Assembly (NCBI RefSeq): GCF_050003625.1
Contig: NC_134398.1
Location: 98,249,479 to 98,313,478 of the forward strand
From: Haematobia irritans
Lineage: Eukaryota; Arthropoda; Insecta; Diptera; Muscidae
DNA length: 64,000 nucleotides
Direction of reading: 5' to 3'
Every line of letters starts with the position of its first letter. The stretch's first letter is position 1. The translations under genes and the position numbers were made by a program. Below are positions 20,491-32,757 of the stretch, piece after piece. Below the pieces are notes generated by a model. The model saw nothing but the letters and a program-made list of their open reading frames with translations. It did no database searches and was not told the DNA's origin.

Positions 20491-20562
20491 CTACGTAGCC
20501 CAGTGGATAGTGTGTTGGCTTACAAACTGTATGGTCCTCGGTTCGATTCTCCGTGCAGGCGA
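20491..20562 (+). repeat. Second tRNA-like unit in F1, divergent orientation
   Basis: TAGCCCAGTGGATAG (A-box-like) and GGTTCGATTCTCC (B-box-like), 72 bp in all, about 110 bp from the minus-strand unit and pointing away from it. No full cloverleaf. Equivalent pairs lie in F2, F3 and F4. Confidence 0.65.
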
Positions 20563-20990
20563 AAGGTAAAATTTAAAAAAAATTATAAAAGTAATTAATT
20601 TCTTCAGCATTATTTGTATTACAGAAAAAGGTGCCAAGAACTAAAATATTTCGTGGAAGTGAAAATTACGAGTATGTTAGGGAATGAGCACAATCGTCTT
20701 TGGGAAAAATTCTTCCAAGCATATAATATTTTTGGGCTCAAAATGCTTCCAAACATATAATATGTTCACATAAAACAAACATATTAATGTTTCATGAGTA
20801 TCCAATAATATATGTGCTTCCTGCAAAATATGTTTGGAACATATGTTAAAGAAGCGATTTTTTTTGAGGGTGCATATATTAGTTAACATTTTCCTATATT
20901 TATGTACCACTATACTACAGAATGAAAAAATTTAACTGAATTGAATTCATATATGGAATGATTTTATTGAAACTTTTTCATTCATTTGTA

Positions 20991-22308
20991 CACTGTTAGA
21001 AAAATATGTTTTTCATATGTTTCGATATAAACAAAATGTGTTTCGGGCACAATTTTTAAACGCAATATATTTAAGTGCAAACATGTAATGTTCTCAAACT
21101 AACACTAAATGTTTGGAACACATATGTTAATATGTTAGAATATATTATGGTTGGGACATGCATGTTTCATAAAAATTATATGTGTGAATGTAAACATATA
21201 TAAATTTACAAATTTCGAGTAAACATATATATGTTGTGATATTTTATTCAGAGAGCGACAGAGAGAGTATAGAGAAAGAAATAGAGATAAAAACCGGGAG
21301 GGTTGACGAAGATATCAAATTAACACAGCGAGAGAATCTAAAGAGAGCAATTTCTGTGAAACCGCTTATATGTTGTTTCGGAAACTGCTTTATGATAAGG
21401 CCAAACATTTTATTTTATACGCTTAAGTCTAAATATTATTTAATTTAAGTCTAAATATTATTTAATTTTTGTATATTATAAAATTATTTATGTATGTTTA
21501 TACTCGACCCCACGTTCTTCCTTTGTTAGAGTTTTTGAATTCCTTCCAAAATATCAAACTTTTATACCAAAACCAGTTTTTTATTACAAAATTGTTATTT
21601 TTGCAATAAAAAAATAATATTTTATCCAAAAGCTCAGTCCACTTCGTTTATATCAAGCACTGTTTCTGACTATAAATCTTTAATAACCCACATTTCGAAG
21701 TTTCATTATAAAAATTTTATATAGTATAAATATAAATGTGTAAATTAAAAAAAAAAAAAAACAATTGGTGTTTGGTCGGAACAGGGATTGAACCCACGAC
21801 CCTTTGCATGTACGGCAGACATGCTAACTACTGCTCCACGTTGCCAACACATGTATGTTTCTGTTAAATAATGTTATGTTTGCATGGGCTCGTGGGCGCT
21901 GCAAACTATGCTATATAAATGTAACCTATAACGATAATTGTCTTCTGGTGACTATAACAGCTACGTAGCTCTGTATGGTCCTCTGTTCGATTCTCCGTCC
22001 AGGCGAAAGGTAAAATTTTAAAAAAATATAAAATTGAATAATTTCTTCAACATTATTTGTATTACAGAAAAAGGTGCCAAGAACTAAAAAATTTCGTGGA
22101 AGTGAAAATTATGTTAGGGAATGAGCACAATCTTCTTTGGAGAAAATTCTTCCAAGCATATAATATTTTTGGCTCAAAATGCTTCCAAAAATAGAATATG
22201 TTCACATAAAACAAACATATTAATGTTTCGGCAGTATCCAATAATATATGTGCTTCCTGCAAAATATGTTTGGAACATATGTTAGAGAAGCGATTTTTTT
22301 TGAGGGTG
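20991..22308 (+). mobile_element. Element F, copy F2
   Basis: 1318 bp with the same ends as F1, flanked by TA on both sides (20989-20990, 22309-22310), within the left arm of H. It has the minus tRNA-like unit (21767-21848) and a shortened plus unit (21961-22003) missing the A-box half. It lacks the mariner and the TGCTCTCAAG/GGGCACAATT segment present in F1 and F3, so it carries an internal deletion. Confidence 0.88.
21767..22003. repeat. tRNA-like pair in F2, plus-strand unit partly deleted
   Basis: Minus unit 21767-21848 (CCACGTGG changed to CAACGTGG, B-box GGGTTCAATCCC kept). The plus unit 21961-22003 keeps the B-box region (GTTCGATTCTCC) but has lost about 26 bp between CTACGTAGC and TGTATGG. 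Confidence 0.65.
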
Positions 22309-23544
22309 TACAAATCTTACATATTTGTGGTAAACATTTTACTTCAAAATTAGAACTGCTTATCTTCGTTTTTAAATACAGTTTTATTTATTTATATGGA
22401 CAATTTTTTCTTCAATAAAAGACAAGTTTTATTAAAATATTAAATATATTTATTAAGAATCAACAGCATCGAAATATTAGTTTATTATTCCACTATTTCC
22501 AATTTCCATGTAATGTTATCAACTGTAAAACGTAATTTTTTTCTTCTTGTGCCTTTCAATTCAGACAATAACATACAGAGATTATAAGAATATAAACTAC
22601 ACCCAGAAAAAAGTGCCTTCGAAACTAAAGGAAAAAAATTTCATCAATATAGTTTATCCATTTTATTTCCATTAAGGTAAATTTTTGTGAAAAATAATAA
22701 AATTTACTCGTTTCAGTAAAAAAATCCTAAACTGTAAGCAGTTAGGAATAGTTCATTAACTAGAATAAGGCATGGAATTTCTCATACTATTTTCTTCGCT
22801 GGGTATAAGAATTTACTACTGAAAAAGAAAATTTTATTCACCGATAACAAAGCATTCGTAAAAATAAACAAAAACCGAACTAAAACCAAGTTTCCTCAAA
22901 ATTAGTAAAATTTCTTATAAAATGATAATTGCGACTTCCTTTATAATAGAAAGTTTTTCATACATACGAACAACACTTGGCATAGAAAAATATTTTAGTT
23001 CATTCGTACTAAGAAGTATGCAATCCTTTCAAAACTTAAGGAAACACACTTGTTAGAATATAGGAAATTTTCCTAAATTTCTATTGTCTACCTGTAATCG
23101 ATACCTGTCATCGTAATCGATGTGTTTGCGCGTGAGTGTAATCGATATATTTGCGCGTCGGTTTTTAGTTGGAATCGCGTTGTTTTGGTATACGGAGAGA
23201 TTGTTAAAAAATAATATGGTAAAATAATATAATAAATAACAAATAAAATATATAAAATATTTGTTATTTGAAATTAGTGAGAAAAATTTTCGTTTTTTTT
23301 AAATAAATCTATCAATGTTCGTGATAGTGTATAAAGAAAGAAAACACCAGCAGAATAACAACCCTTTCATTTGTCTTCATTTTGGAATCTTCAATTATCA
23401 GGTAATATTCAGTGACGCTAACCTTTTGCAACAAAAATGTTTTATGATTTTTTATATTTGTAGGTATTGAAATTGTAAAAGGAGGACAAAATCGTTAGAC
23501 AGCAACTTATTAAAAGTGAAAAGTACAAGAAGAAGAAAAAGTGA
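22309..23544. other. Centre of fold-back element H, non-coding
   Basis: Left arm remnant, then from 22600 an inner TACACCCAGAAAAAAGTGCC end whose sequence up to about 22760 recurs inverted at 41655-41816. Bases 23085-23170 contain several ATCGAT-type motifs (TAATCGATGTGTTTGCG, ATCGATATATTTGCG). No ORF of note. Confidence 0.6.
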
Positions 23545-24029
23545 GTTTTACAGTTGATAATATCACACGGAATTGGAAATAGTGGAATAATAAACTAATA
23601 TTTCAAAGAGATTCGATGCTGTTGATTCTTAATAAATATATTCAATATATTAATAAAACATGTCTTTTATTGAAGATAAAATTGCTTATAGAAATAAATA
23701 AAATTGTATTTAAAAACGAAGGTAAGCAGTTCTAATTATGAAGTAAAAGTTTTACCACAAATGTGTAAGATTTGTCGAAATGAATGAAAACATTTCAATA
23801 AAATCATTCCATATATGAATTCAAATTAGTTAAATTTTTTCATTCTGTAGTATAGTGGTATATAAATATAGGAAAATGTTAACTAATATATGGAATGCAT
23901 TATTCCTAATTTCCACGAAAATCACATCGTTCAAACAAATAAAAATGTCTTTGGCGCTATACGAAGTTCAACTTTCTTCACAATGAGTTCATTTTAACTT
24001 AAAGAAGGGGTCACTTTTTTCTGGGTGTA

Positions 24030-25631
24030 TTCGACACTTGCATCCGATGTGGGCGAAGTCTCTTGGAATGACATTTTCTATATGAGTAGTATTGACGACA
24101 AAGTTAGCTTTTTACAACGGAACATCACGACTCTATATGAGGAACATGTGCCCCTTAAAACGAGGGCTTTAAGATCGAACGAACAATTATGGTTCAATGA
24201 CGAGATAAAGAAATCAATAGAAAGAAGAGATGCGGCATATAAGCGATGGAAGCGCTTCAAGACATTAATTTTGCGTGAAGAATACAAGATGTTAAGACGC
24301 AATGTTACTAGGTTAGTTAGAGAGTCGAAATGTCGACATTACGGTGAGGAATTTAGAAGGGCTGTAAACAGTGAGCAGAAATGGCGTGTGATTCGCAATA
24401 TTGGTATTGGGAAATCGGGCTTTTCTGAGAAATGCAGCGAAGATCCTGATGAATTAAATTTGAAATTTGCTAATCATCATATTCCATTTGTTGACTCAAC
24501 ATCCCAGTCGACTGATTCGAACAATTTCGATTTGAGAGAGAATTCATTTACTTTCCGATGTGTCTCCCATAATGACACACTCCAATCAATATTGTCGATT
24601 AAATCGACTGCGACAGGTTTGGATAATTTGGATCCTCGATTTGTAAGGATTGTGCTTCCATTTATAATACCGTTTATAACTCATATTTTTAATCATGTTT
24701 TGACAACATCCACATTTCCTGTAATCTGGAAGTGTGCAAAAGTCATTCCTATCCCAAAAACAAATGGTGATTATAGACCTATTGCTCTTCTTCCGTTCTT
24801 GTCTAAGGCGTTGGAGAATTTGATGTACGATCAGATGAATGAGTACATAATGCGGAATAAACTCTTAACTGACAGGCAATCGGGTTATCGTAAAGGCCGT
24901 AGTTGTACCACTGTGCTTATTGATGTAGTGGAAGAGATCAGGAGAAGCATTGACAGAAATCGATACTGCTTCTTAGTGCTTTTGGATCACTCCAAAGCCT
25001 TTGACACAGTTTGTCACCGGATTTTGTTGGAAAAACTTGTACGCCAATTTAACTTTGATCCGTGCTCATGTACTCTGCTGTCCTCCTATCTAACTGGAAG
25101 GACGCAAGTAGTGCTCTCGAGCGGTAAGTACTCACGACCAGTGAATCTCAGTAGAGGAGTGCCACAGGGATCTATTTTAGGTCCTATGCTTTTCTCGCTA
25201 TATATTAACGATATAGTAGAAGTTTCCCAGGGTTGTGAGATGCATTTGTACGCCGACGACGTACAACTCTGTTTTTCGAGCGACATTTCTGATACCCGGG
25301 CTTGTATCAACAATATCAATGACAACCTGAGTAGGATTAGCCAGTGGGCTTCACTAAATGGACTACATCTAAATCCCACGAAGACCAAATGCTTGGCGAT
25401 ATCGCGGAGCCCCATTGATTTAAACGTCTTACCGGTACTGACTGTTAACGGCTGCGTGATCAAGTATGAAACATATACGAGGAATTTGGGTATCACATTC
25501 GATAGTAATTTGTCGTGGAATAAACATATTACCTTAACGGTGGGGACAGTTTACGGAATGCTCCGCTTACTATGGAATGTTCATACCAACGCATATACGT
25601 GTTTTAATTGCGAAGACATATCTGGTTCCTA
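24030..25631 (+). pseudogene. CR1/jockey-group LINE ORF2, reverse transcriptase part
   Basis: About 535 codons with a complete RT palm: YRPIALLPFLSKALE, SGYRKGRSCTTVL, VLLDHSKAFDTV, GVPQGSILGPMLF and YADD (residues 409-412 from 24025). The N-terminal endonuclease is missing by 5' truncation. The open frame ends a little inside F3 (25671). There are no internal stops, so it is not ancient. In its family the protein nicks DNA and reverse-transcribes the element RNA; this copy cannot nick. Confidence 0.9.
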
Positions 25632-27341
25632 CACTGTTAGAAAAATATGTTTTTCATATGTTCCGATATAAACAAAATGTGTTTCGGGCACAATTTTAAA
25701 ACACAATATATTTAAGTGCAAACATATAATGTTCCTAAACTAACAGTAAATGTTTGGGACATCTATGTTAATATGTTAGAATATATTATGTTTGGGGCAT
25801 GAATGTTTCATAAAAATCATATGTGTGAATGCAAACATATATAAATTTACAAATTTCGACTAAGTTGTGATATGTTGTGATATCAACATAACACAGCGAA
25901 AGAATCAAAAGAGAACAATTTCTGTGAAACCGCTTGTATGTTGTTTCGGAAAACTGTTTTATGATAAGGCCAAAAATTTGATATGATTAAGTCTAAATAT
26001 TATTTAATTTGAATAAAGAGAATAGACATTCGGAACCAAGAGAATAGACATTTGAAAAAAAACAGCATATGTTTTCGCCTTGAGAGCAGCATTTTATGTA
26101 TGTGTGGACATGAGTTTTGTTTATCATTTTGGCATATGGGCACAATTTTTTCTTGGTTCGTTAAAAGAAATCAGGGGTCTTAACAATAAAAATAACTATA
26201 CTCTTTTTAGAGTTGGTACAGTAAAATGAAATAAGGAGAAAATAGTGAAAAATTACACAGTAAAATGTGTAAAAACAAAGTTTAGTTGCTCTTTATTAAT
26301 AAGTAGTCCACGAGTAGTTGACGGACACCTTCAAATATAAAAGCGGGCATTAAGTTCGAGTTTTGCAGCTAAAACAATTTAAAAAGTTTATTTTCTTTAA
26401 AATGAATTATTAAAGAAAAATAAAAGACATTTTAGAGCGATGGTGTTAAATGCTAGTAAACAACTGTTCACGCCTAAATAAATTTATGTTTATATTATAA
26501 AATTATTTATGTATGTTTATACTCGACTCCACATTCTTCTTTTGTTAGAGTTTTTGAATTCCTTCCAAATTTTAAAGTTTTGTACCAGTTTTTGTTACAA
26601 AATTGTTATTTTTGCAATAAAAAAAATAATATTTTATACAAAAATCATTCAATTTCGTTTATATCAAGCACTGTTACTGACTATAAATCTTTAATAACCC
26701 ACATTTCGAAGTTTCATTATAAAAATTTAATATAGTATAAATATAAATGTGTAAATTAAAAAAAAAAGTGTTCGGTCGGAGCAGGGATTGAACCCACGAC
26801 CCTTTGCATGCAAGGCAGACATGCTAACCACTGCTCCACGTGGCAAACAAATGTATGTTTCAATTAAATAATGTTATGTTTGCATGGGCTCGTGGGCGCT
26901 GCAAACTATGCTATATAAATGTAACTTATAACGATATTTATCTGCTGGTGACTATAACAGCTACGTAGCCCAGTGGATAGTGTGTTGGCTTACAAACTGT
27001 ATGGTCCTCGGTTCGATTCTCCGTGCAGGCAACAGGTAAAATTTAAAAAATTTATAAAAGTGAATAATTTCTTCGACATTGTTTGTATTACAGAAAAAGG
27101 TGCCAAGAACTAAAATATTTCGTGGAAGTGAAAATTACGAGTATGTTAGGGAATGAGCACAATCGTCGTTGGGAAAAATTCTTCCAAGCATATAATATTT
27201 TTGGTCTCAAAATGCTTCCTAACATATAATATGTTCACATAAAACAAAAATATTAACGTTTCGGCAGTATCGAATAATATATGTGCTTCCTGCAAAATAT
27301 GTTTGGAACATATGTTAAAGAAGCGATTTTTTTTGAGGGTG
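25632..27341 (+). mobile_element. Element F, copy F3, inserted in the LINE ORF
   Basis: 1710 bp, CACTGTTAGAAAAATATG to GAGGGTG, flanked by TA (25630-25631 and 27342-27343). The LINE coding sequence resumes immediately after. It lacks the mariner of F1 and a short stretch of CGACAGAGAG sequence. The tRNA-like pair is at 26769-26850 (minus) and 26961-27030 (plus). Confidence 0.9.
26769..27030. repeat. Divergent tRNA-like pair in F3
   Basis: Minus unit 26769-26850 and plus unit 26961-27030, both with intact A- and B-box-like motifs, same spacing as in F1. Confidence 0.68.
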
Positions 27342-27343
27342 TA

Positions 27344-27768
27344 GGATCACATATTGTTGCGAAATCTATGCGAACTGTGATGTTATTCATAAGAGGAAAT
27401 TACAAATTTTATTCAACGATGTAACTAGATTCGCCTATGGTGTGGGCCGTTATAGTAGTATCTCGAGCTATGACTCCGCTTTATATGATATGACATTTGA
27501 ACAACTACTTAGATTTAAATGCTTACTTCAAATCCAGAGGATAATATTCACATCGGAACCAAAGTACATTTATAAAAAACTCAATTTCACCCGGTCGAAT
27601 CGTCTCAATTGCCTCATCCCATATAGGACACGTTACCTGGTATCGGATAGGCAATTCTTAATATATACAACGCGATTGTGGAACAATCTACCGTCTCAGC
27701 TAAGAAACACAAGTAATTACAATCAATTTAAAATCAAACTGCAAAATCACATTACTTTGATTAATTAA
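27344..27768 (+). pseudogene. C-terminal part of the split CR1/jockey-group LINE ORF2
   Basis: Continues the frame interrupted at 25631 and ends at TAA 27766-27768. It contains YRTRYLVSDRQFLIYTTRLWNNLP, reminiscent of the R-x-L-W-N-x-L-P motif that ends many CR1/jockey ORF2 proteins. The stretch up to 27440 has weaker frame integrity. Separated from its RT half by F3. Confidence 0.8.
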
Positions 27769-28246
27769 TAAAAATGTTTTAAATTAAATATTTAACTATT
27801 TTTGTTTTTTGCTCGCTGTCTTATTTATTTTTTATCACTATCATTAATTATAATTATTATTTATTTATCTGTCTATTGTATAATGTGCACTTTTTGTTAA
27901 ATTTCTACATCGCTGTTTGACTATTATTAATTTTAATTCCATTTTTTTTTTTAATAATTTGTAATTTATTGTCATCATACCATACATTTATTTATTTATT
28001 TTTTATTTATTTATCTATTTATTTACTTATTTATTTTGTTTTTGTTTCTTAAAAATTTCAATATTTAATGTTAAATTTTTATTATTTAGTAGTATCGATT
28101 GCAAAAATAGAACACTTTCTTTATTAAAATAGTACAGTTTATAAGTGAATTCTTTTGTACTATTTTGGAACCAATAAACAAACAAACAAACTTTTAATAA
28201 GTTGCTGCCTAACGATTTTGTCCCCATTTGACAATTTCAATGCCTA
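27769..28246 (+). other. LINE 3' UTR and tail, then a short H-family fragment
   Basis: A very AT-rich 3' UTR with many TTTATTTATTTATT runs ends in AATAAACAAACAAACAAAC at about 28195. Then 28196-28244 matches sequence inside the H right arm (AAGTTGCTG..CTAACGATTTTGTCC). No ORF. Confidence 0.7.
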
Positions 28247-28559
28247 CACCCTCAAAAAAATCGCTTCTTTAACATATGTTCTAAACATATTTTGCAGGAA
28301 GCACATATATTATTGGATACTACCGAAACATTAATATGTTTGTTTTATGTGAACATATTATATGTTTGGAAGCATTTTGAGCCAAAAAAAATATTATATG
28401 CTTGGAAGAATTTTTCCCAAAAGACGATTGTGCTCATTGCCTAACATACTCGTAATTTTCACTTCCACGAAATATTTTAGTTTTTGGCACCTTTTTCTGT
28501 AATACAAATAATGTTGAAAAAATTATTCACTTTTATATTTTTTTAAATTTTACCTTTCG

Positions 28560-28820
28560 CCTGCACGGAGAATCGAACCGAGGACCATACAGTTTGTAAG
28601 CCAACACACTATCCACTGGACTACGTAGCTGTTATAGTCACCAGTAGATAATTATCGTTATAAGTTACACTTATACAGCATAGTTTGCAGCGCCCACAAG
28701 CCCATGCAAACATAACATTATTTAACAGAAACATACATTTGTTTGCCACGTGGAGCAGTGGTTAGCATGTCTGCCTTGCATGAAAAGGGTCGTGGGTTCA
28801 ATCCCTGCTCCGACCGAACA
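28560..28820. repeat. Divergent tRNA-like pair in F4
   Basis: Same pair as F1 and F3 but inverted: the CCCAGTGGATAG-type unit is now minus (28560-28630) and the SINE-head-type unit plus (28741-28820, ACGTGGAGCAGTGGTTAGC, GGGTTCAATCCC). Confidence 0.68.
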
Positions 28821-30179
28821 CTTTTTTTTTTTTAATTTACACATTTATATTTATACTATATAAAATTTTTATAATGAAACTTCGAAATGTGGGTTATTAA
28901 AGATTTATAGTCAGTAACAGTGCTTGATATAAACGAAATTGACTGATTTTTGGATAAAATATTATTTTTGTATTGCAAAAATAACAATTTTGTAACAAAA
29001 AACTGTTTTTGGTACAAAACTTTAAAATTTGGAAGGAATTCAAAAACTCTAACAAAAGAAGAACGTGGAGTCGAGTATAAACATACATAAATAATTTTAT
29101 AATATAAACATAAATTTATTTAGGCGTGAACAGTTTTTTACTAGCATTTAACACCATCGCTCTAAAATGCCTTTTATTTTTCTTTAATAATTCATTTTAA
29201 AGAAAATAAACTTTTTAAATTGTTTTAGCTGCAAAACTCGAACTTAATGCCCGCTTTTATATTTGAAGGTATCCGTCAACTCCTCGTGGACTACTTATTA
29301 ATAAAGAGGAACTAAACTTTGTTTTCATACATTTTACTGTGTAATTTTTCACTATTTCCTCCTTATTTAATTTTACTGTCCCAACTCTAAAAAGAGTATA
29401 GTGCCCTTTCGTTATTTTTATGAAGACCCCTGATTTCTTTTAACGAACCAAGGTTAGGTTGGGTGGCAGCCCGAAGTATCAGGCTCACTTAGACTATTCA
29501 GTCCATTGTGATACCACATTGCTGAACTTCTCTCTTATCACTGAGTGCTGCCCGATTCCATGTTAAGCTCAATGATAAGGGACTTTCTTTTTATAGCCGA
29601 GTCCGAACCAGGGCTGTGGAGTCGGAGTCGGAGTCTTGGAGTCGGAGTCTGAAGATTTGGCTGGAGTCGGAGTCGGAGTCGGAGTCGTAAAAATTTTGCT
29701 CGACTCCGACTCCGGCTAAACAAAATTTTTTAAAACACTTCACATTTTTGTAACTAAAAAAGTTTTTACGCAAATTAGTTTCCAATGCGTTATGCATTCG
29801 ATCAATGTACACCATGATTGGAAATGAAAATCAACTTCCAATTACGGCTATCATTTTATGTTTTCTAGAATTTTAGACTAGCAAATGGGCTGGATCGATC
29901 CATTTTAATCCCCATATCAAGTTATTTGAAATAATTCGAACAATAATTCGAATTTATTGTTTTTAATTTTATTTTAAGGCTATATACCTACACACATATG
30001 ACAGAAAAAATTGTCAAGGTTGTTTTTTATAGAAAATTTTGTCACTATTGTATTTGTATGGAATGTTTTGTCAAAATTTAATTTCTATAAAAAAATTATT
30101 CGAAATATTATTACTATAGAAATATTTTTTTCTATAGAAAATTATGTCAACATTTATTTCTATAGAAAATAAAAAATAA

Positions 30180-31908
30180 AACAAGTATATACAGCAGTAA
30201 GTTCGTCCGGGCCGAATCATAAATATCCACCACCATGAATCAAATATACTAATTTCCTTAGAAAATTTCATGGGGGTTTGATGACAGATCTGTTTAACCA
30301 GTTCGCATCCCGAAAATAAATGCAAAGATTTTACCTATCAGATTCCGGATTTATAAGAACTATTTTTGTTTGAGTTTTAAAGGAATCATAAACATATACT
30401 GTAAATGTGCAAGAAAATTAAGAAAAAATACCTTGATTTGAAATCTAAAATCTATAGTACACCAGCTGTTTTATGATTGCGAGAAATAATATCTGGCAAA
30501 TTTACATTTATGGTAAATGCACCTTCTGTACCCTCAATATCTGAAATCGGTCTATATGGAGGCCTTACCAGCGAGCAACAACGAATTTTTATTTTGGACC
30601 AAATTTTTCCAAAATTCGTACCAGGGGACCAGTTTTCTAATTTAAATTAATATAATTTAAAAGTTACAATTTTTCTAAAATTTTTCTTCGAAAGAAAATT
30701 TTTTCAAAATTTTATTTCTATATAGAATTTTGACCTCATTCTATTTCTATCGAAAATTTTGTCCTTATTTTATTTCTATAGAAAATTTGGTCCAAATTTT
30801 ATTTCAATAGATTTCATTTTAGCCAAAATTTCAATTTAGCCAAAATTTAATTTATATAGAAAATGTAGCCAAAGTTTAATTCTATTGAAAATTTAGCCAA
30901 AATTTAATTTCTGTAAAAAATTTAGCCAAAATTTTATTTCTATTACATATTTAGCAGAACTCTTTTTCTATAGAAAGTTATCGCAAAATTTTATTTTTTT
31001 CTTAAAATTTGTACAAAATTTTTGCATAATATTGTATCCCAAAATTTTTTAAGAAGCTTATTTCTATACAAAATTTTGTTAAAATTTTATTTCTATGAAA
31101 AATTTTTTAAAATTTTATTTCTTTGAAAATTTTGTTAAAATTTTATTTCTATAGAAATTTTTGTCCAAATGTTATTTCTGAAGAAAAATTCCATTTGGTC
31201 TGACCATCGGACCAACTTCAATAATTTTTTGGGTCTATTTTTGTCCAATCGGACTAATGGGGCTACGCCAAAAACATGGAAGGATACGTACAGTATTCAG
31301 CACATCTATTGTAGTTCTAGTATATAGACCCCAAAACGGAGGGCCGGTTTATAAGGGGACTATATGAAAAACTGGACCGATACACAATATATTCGGCACA
31401 TCTCTTAATGTTCCTAGAATACCTCCAGATTTTCAATTTCAGGCAAATTGGATAAAAACTACGGATTGTAGAAGTCCAAGAAGTAAACTCGTAACATCGG
31501 TCTAAAAGGGGGCTATATCAAAACTTCGTCCGATAATGACCATCTTCGGCACGCCTTGTAATGGTCCTATAATACCTCTAGATTTCCAATTTCAGACAAA
31601 TTGGATAAAATCTACGGATTCTAGAAGCTCAAGAAATAAAATCGGGAGTTCTGTCTATATGGGAGCTATATTAAAACATGGTCCGATAATCACCATTTTC
31701 AGCACTCCTCCTTATAGCCCTAGAATACCTCTAGGTTTCCAATTTCTGGCAAATTGAATAAAAACTACGGTTTTTATAAGCCCAAGACCCCAAATCGGGC
31801 GATCGGTTGATATGGGAGCTATATCAAAACCTGGACGGATCTAGCTCATCTTCGACATGACAAACTTATTATACCCCTGTCACCATTCTATGGTGGTGGG
31901 TATAAAAA
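30180..31908 (+). repeat. Palindrome repeat D2 inside the hAT element
   Basis: Starts AACAAGTATATACAGCAG, then GTTCGTCCGGGCCGAATC (one change from the perfect palindrome), and arm ATCCACCACCATG (30224-30236). Ends ATGGTGGTGGGTATAAAAA. Contains a long stretch of the self-complementary minisatellite (30650-31200). Confidence 0.78.
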
Positions 31909-32560
31909 TATTTTTATGTAGAAAATTTTGTCAAAAATTTATTTCTATAGAAAATTTAGCCAAAATTTTGCTTCTATAGAAAATTGTGCAAAATTTTATT
32001 TACACAAACAATTTTCCAAAATTTCTATTAATAATTTTTTCAAATTTTTTTCTATAGAAAATTGTGCCAAAATTTTGTTACTATAGATTTTTTTATACAA
32101 AATTCATACAACATTTTATGTCGATAGAAAATTTAGTCAACATTTTATTTTTATAGAAAATTTAGTCTAAATTTTCTTTCTATAGAAAATTTTGCAGCAT
32201 TTTATTTCTTTAGAAAATTTTGCAAAAAACTACACAAAAAATTTTCCAAAAATTTCTATTGATATTTTTTTCAAAATTTTATTTCTATAGAAAATTTTGT
32301 CAAAATTTGTTTACTATAGTTTTTTTTATAGAAAATTTGGTAAAAATTTATTTATATAGAAAATTTTTTCAAACATTTATTTATATAGAGAATTTAGTTC
32401 AAATTTTGTTTTTATAGAAAATTTTGCAAACTTTTATTTACTACACAAAAATTTTTCCAAAATTTCTATTTATATTTTTTTTTTTTCAAAATTTTATTTC
32501 TATAAAACAATTTGTCAAAATTTTATTTATACAGCAAATTTTCTCAAATTTTTTCTTACT
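31909..32560. repeat. Self-complementary minisatellite, long array
   Basis: About 20 degenerate units of TTTATTTCTATAGAAAATTT followed by TGTCAAAA or variants. ORFs here (for example 32220-32417) only reflect the repeat. Confidence 0.8.
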
Positions 32561-32757
32561 GATATTCACTGCTAAGTCGAAAACTGGTAAAAGTGACTCA
32601 AATTTTGCTATATAAAAAATTATGAATGTTTCCCAAATATTGCACGAGATTTTGTAGAAGTCTGATTTCAGATTTTATCAAAATGTAGATCTAAATACAA
32701 AGTTGTGCAGAGTATTTTACAATCGGCCCGCCCGACTTTAGACTTTCTTTGTATTTT
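32561..32757 (-). repeat. Fragment of repeat family C
   Basis: Minus strand starts AAATACAAAGAAAGTCTAAAG and TCGGGCGGGCCGAT, then continues with AGTATTTTGTATTTAG-type sequence. Same start as 57197 and 17896. No coding. Confidence 0.55.

Larger units (their letters stand above)
18146..20872 (+). mobile_element. Element F, copy F1, holding a mariner-type element
   Basis: Starts CACTGTTAGAAAAATATG and ends GAGGGTG; CA flanks both sides, matching CA at the same point of the opposite H arm. Internal landmarks shared by all F copies are CATATG-rich ends, GACAGAGAGAGTATAGAG, a minus tRNA-like unit (20299-20378), a plus tRNA-like unit (20491-20562), and TGTTTGGAACATATG near the end. No F-encoded protein. 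The mariner at 18525-19457 is absent from F2 and F3, which provide the empty site. Confidence 0.85.
18010..24027. mobile_element. Fold-back element H with long inverted arms (TACACCCAGAAAAAAGTGAC ends)
   Basis: The left arm (18010-18145, 20873-20990 and 22309-22540, interrupted by F1 and F2) and right arm (about 23545-24027) are reverse complements over roughly 480 bp, including CACCCAGAAAAAAGTGACC at both tips. TA lies outside each tip (18008-18009, 24028-24029). The centre (22600-23500) carries another end, CACCCAGAAAAAAGTGCC (22600), and no recognisable ORF. Left flank is the Penelope-like fragment, right flank the truncated LINE. Confidence 0.7.
24030..28195 (+). mobile_element. 5'-truncated CR1/jockey-group LINE, split by F3
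   Basis: Coding sequence starts in the linker before RT at 24030, right at the TA of element H, and runs to 25631. F3 then interrupts. The last ~140 codons follow at 27344-27768 and a 3' UTR to about 28195 ends in AACAAACAAACAAAC. There is no RNase H, which separates it from the LOA-type family above. Removing F3 plus one TA restores a continuous sequence. Just after the tail (28193-28244) lies a piece of the H family (TTTTAATAAGTTGCTG). Confidence 0.85.

Noticed and set aside
20299..20562. tRNA genes
   Set aside because: A- and B-box-like motifs are present but acceptor stems do not pair and the units lie at fixed places in a repeated element, so they are tRNA-derived sequences.
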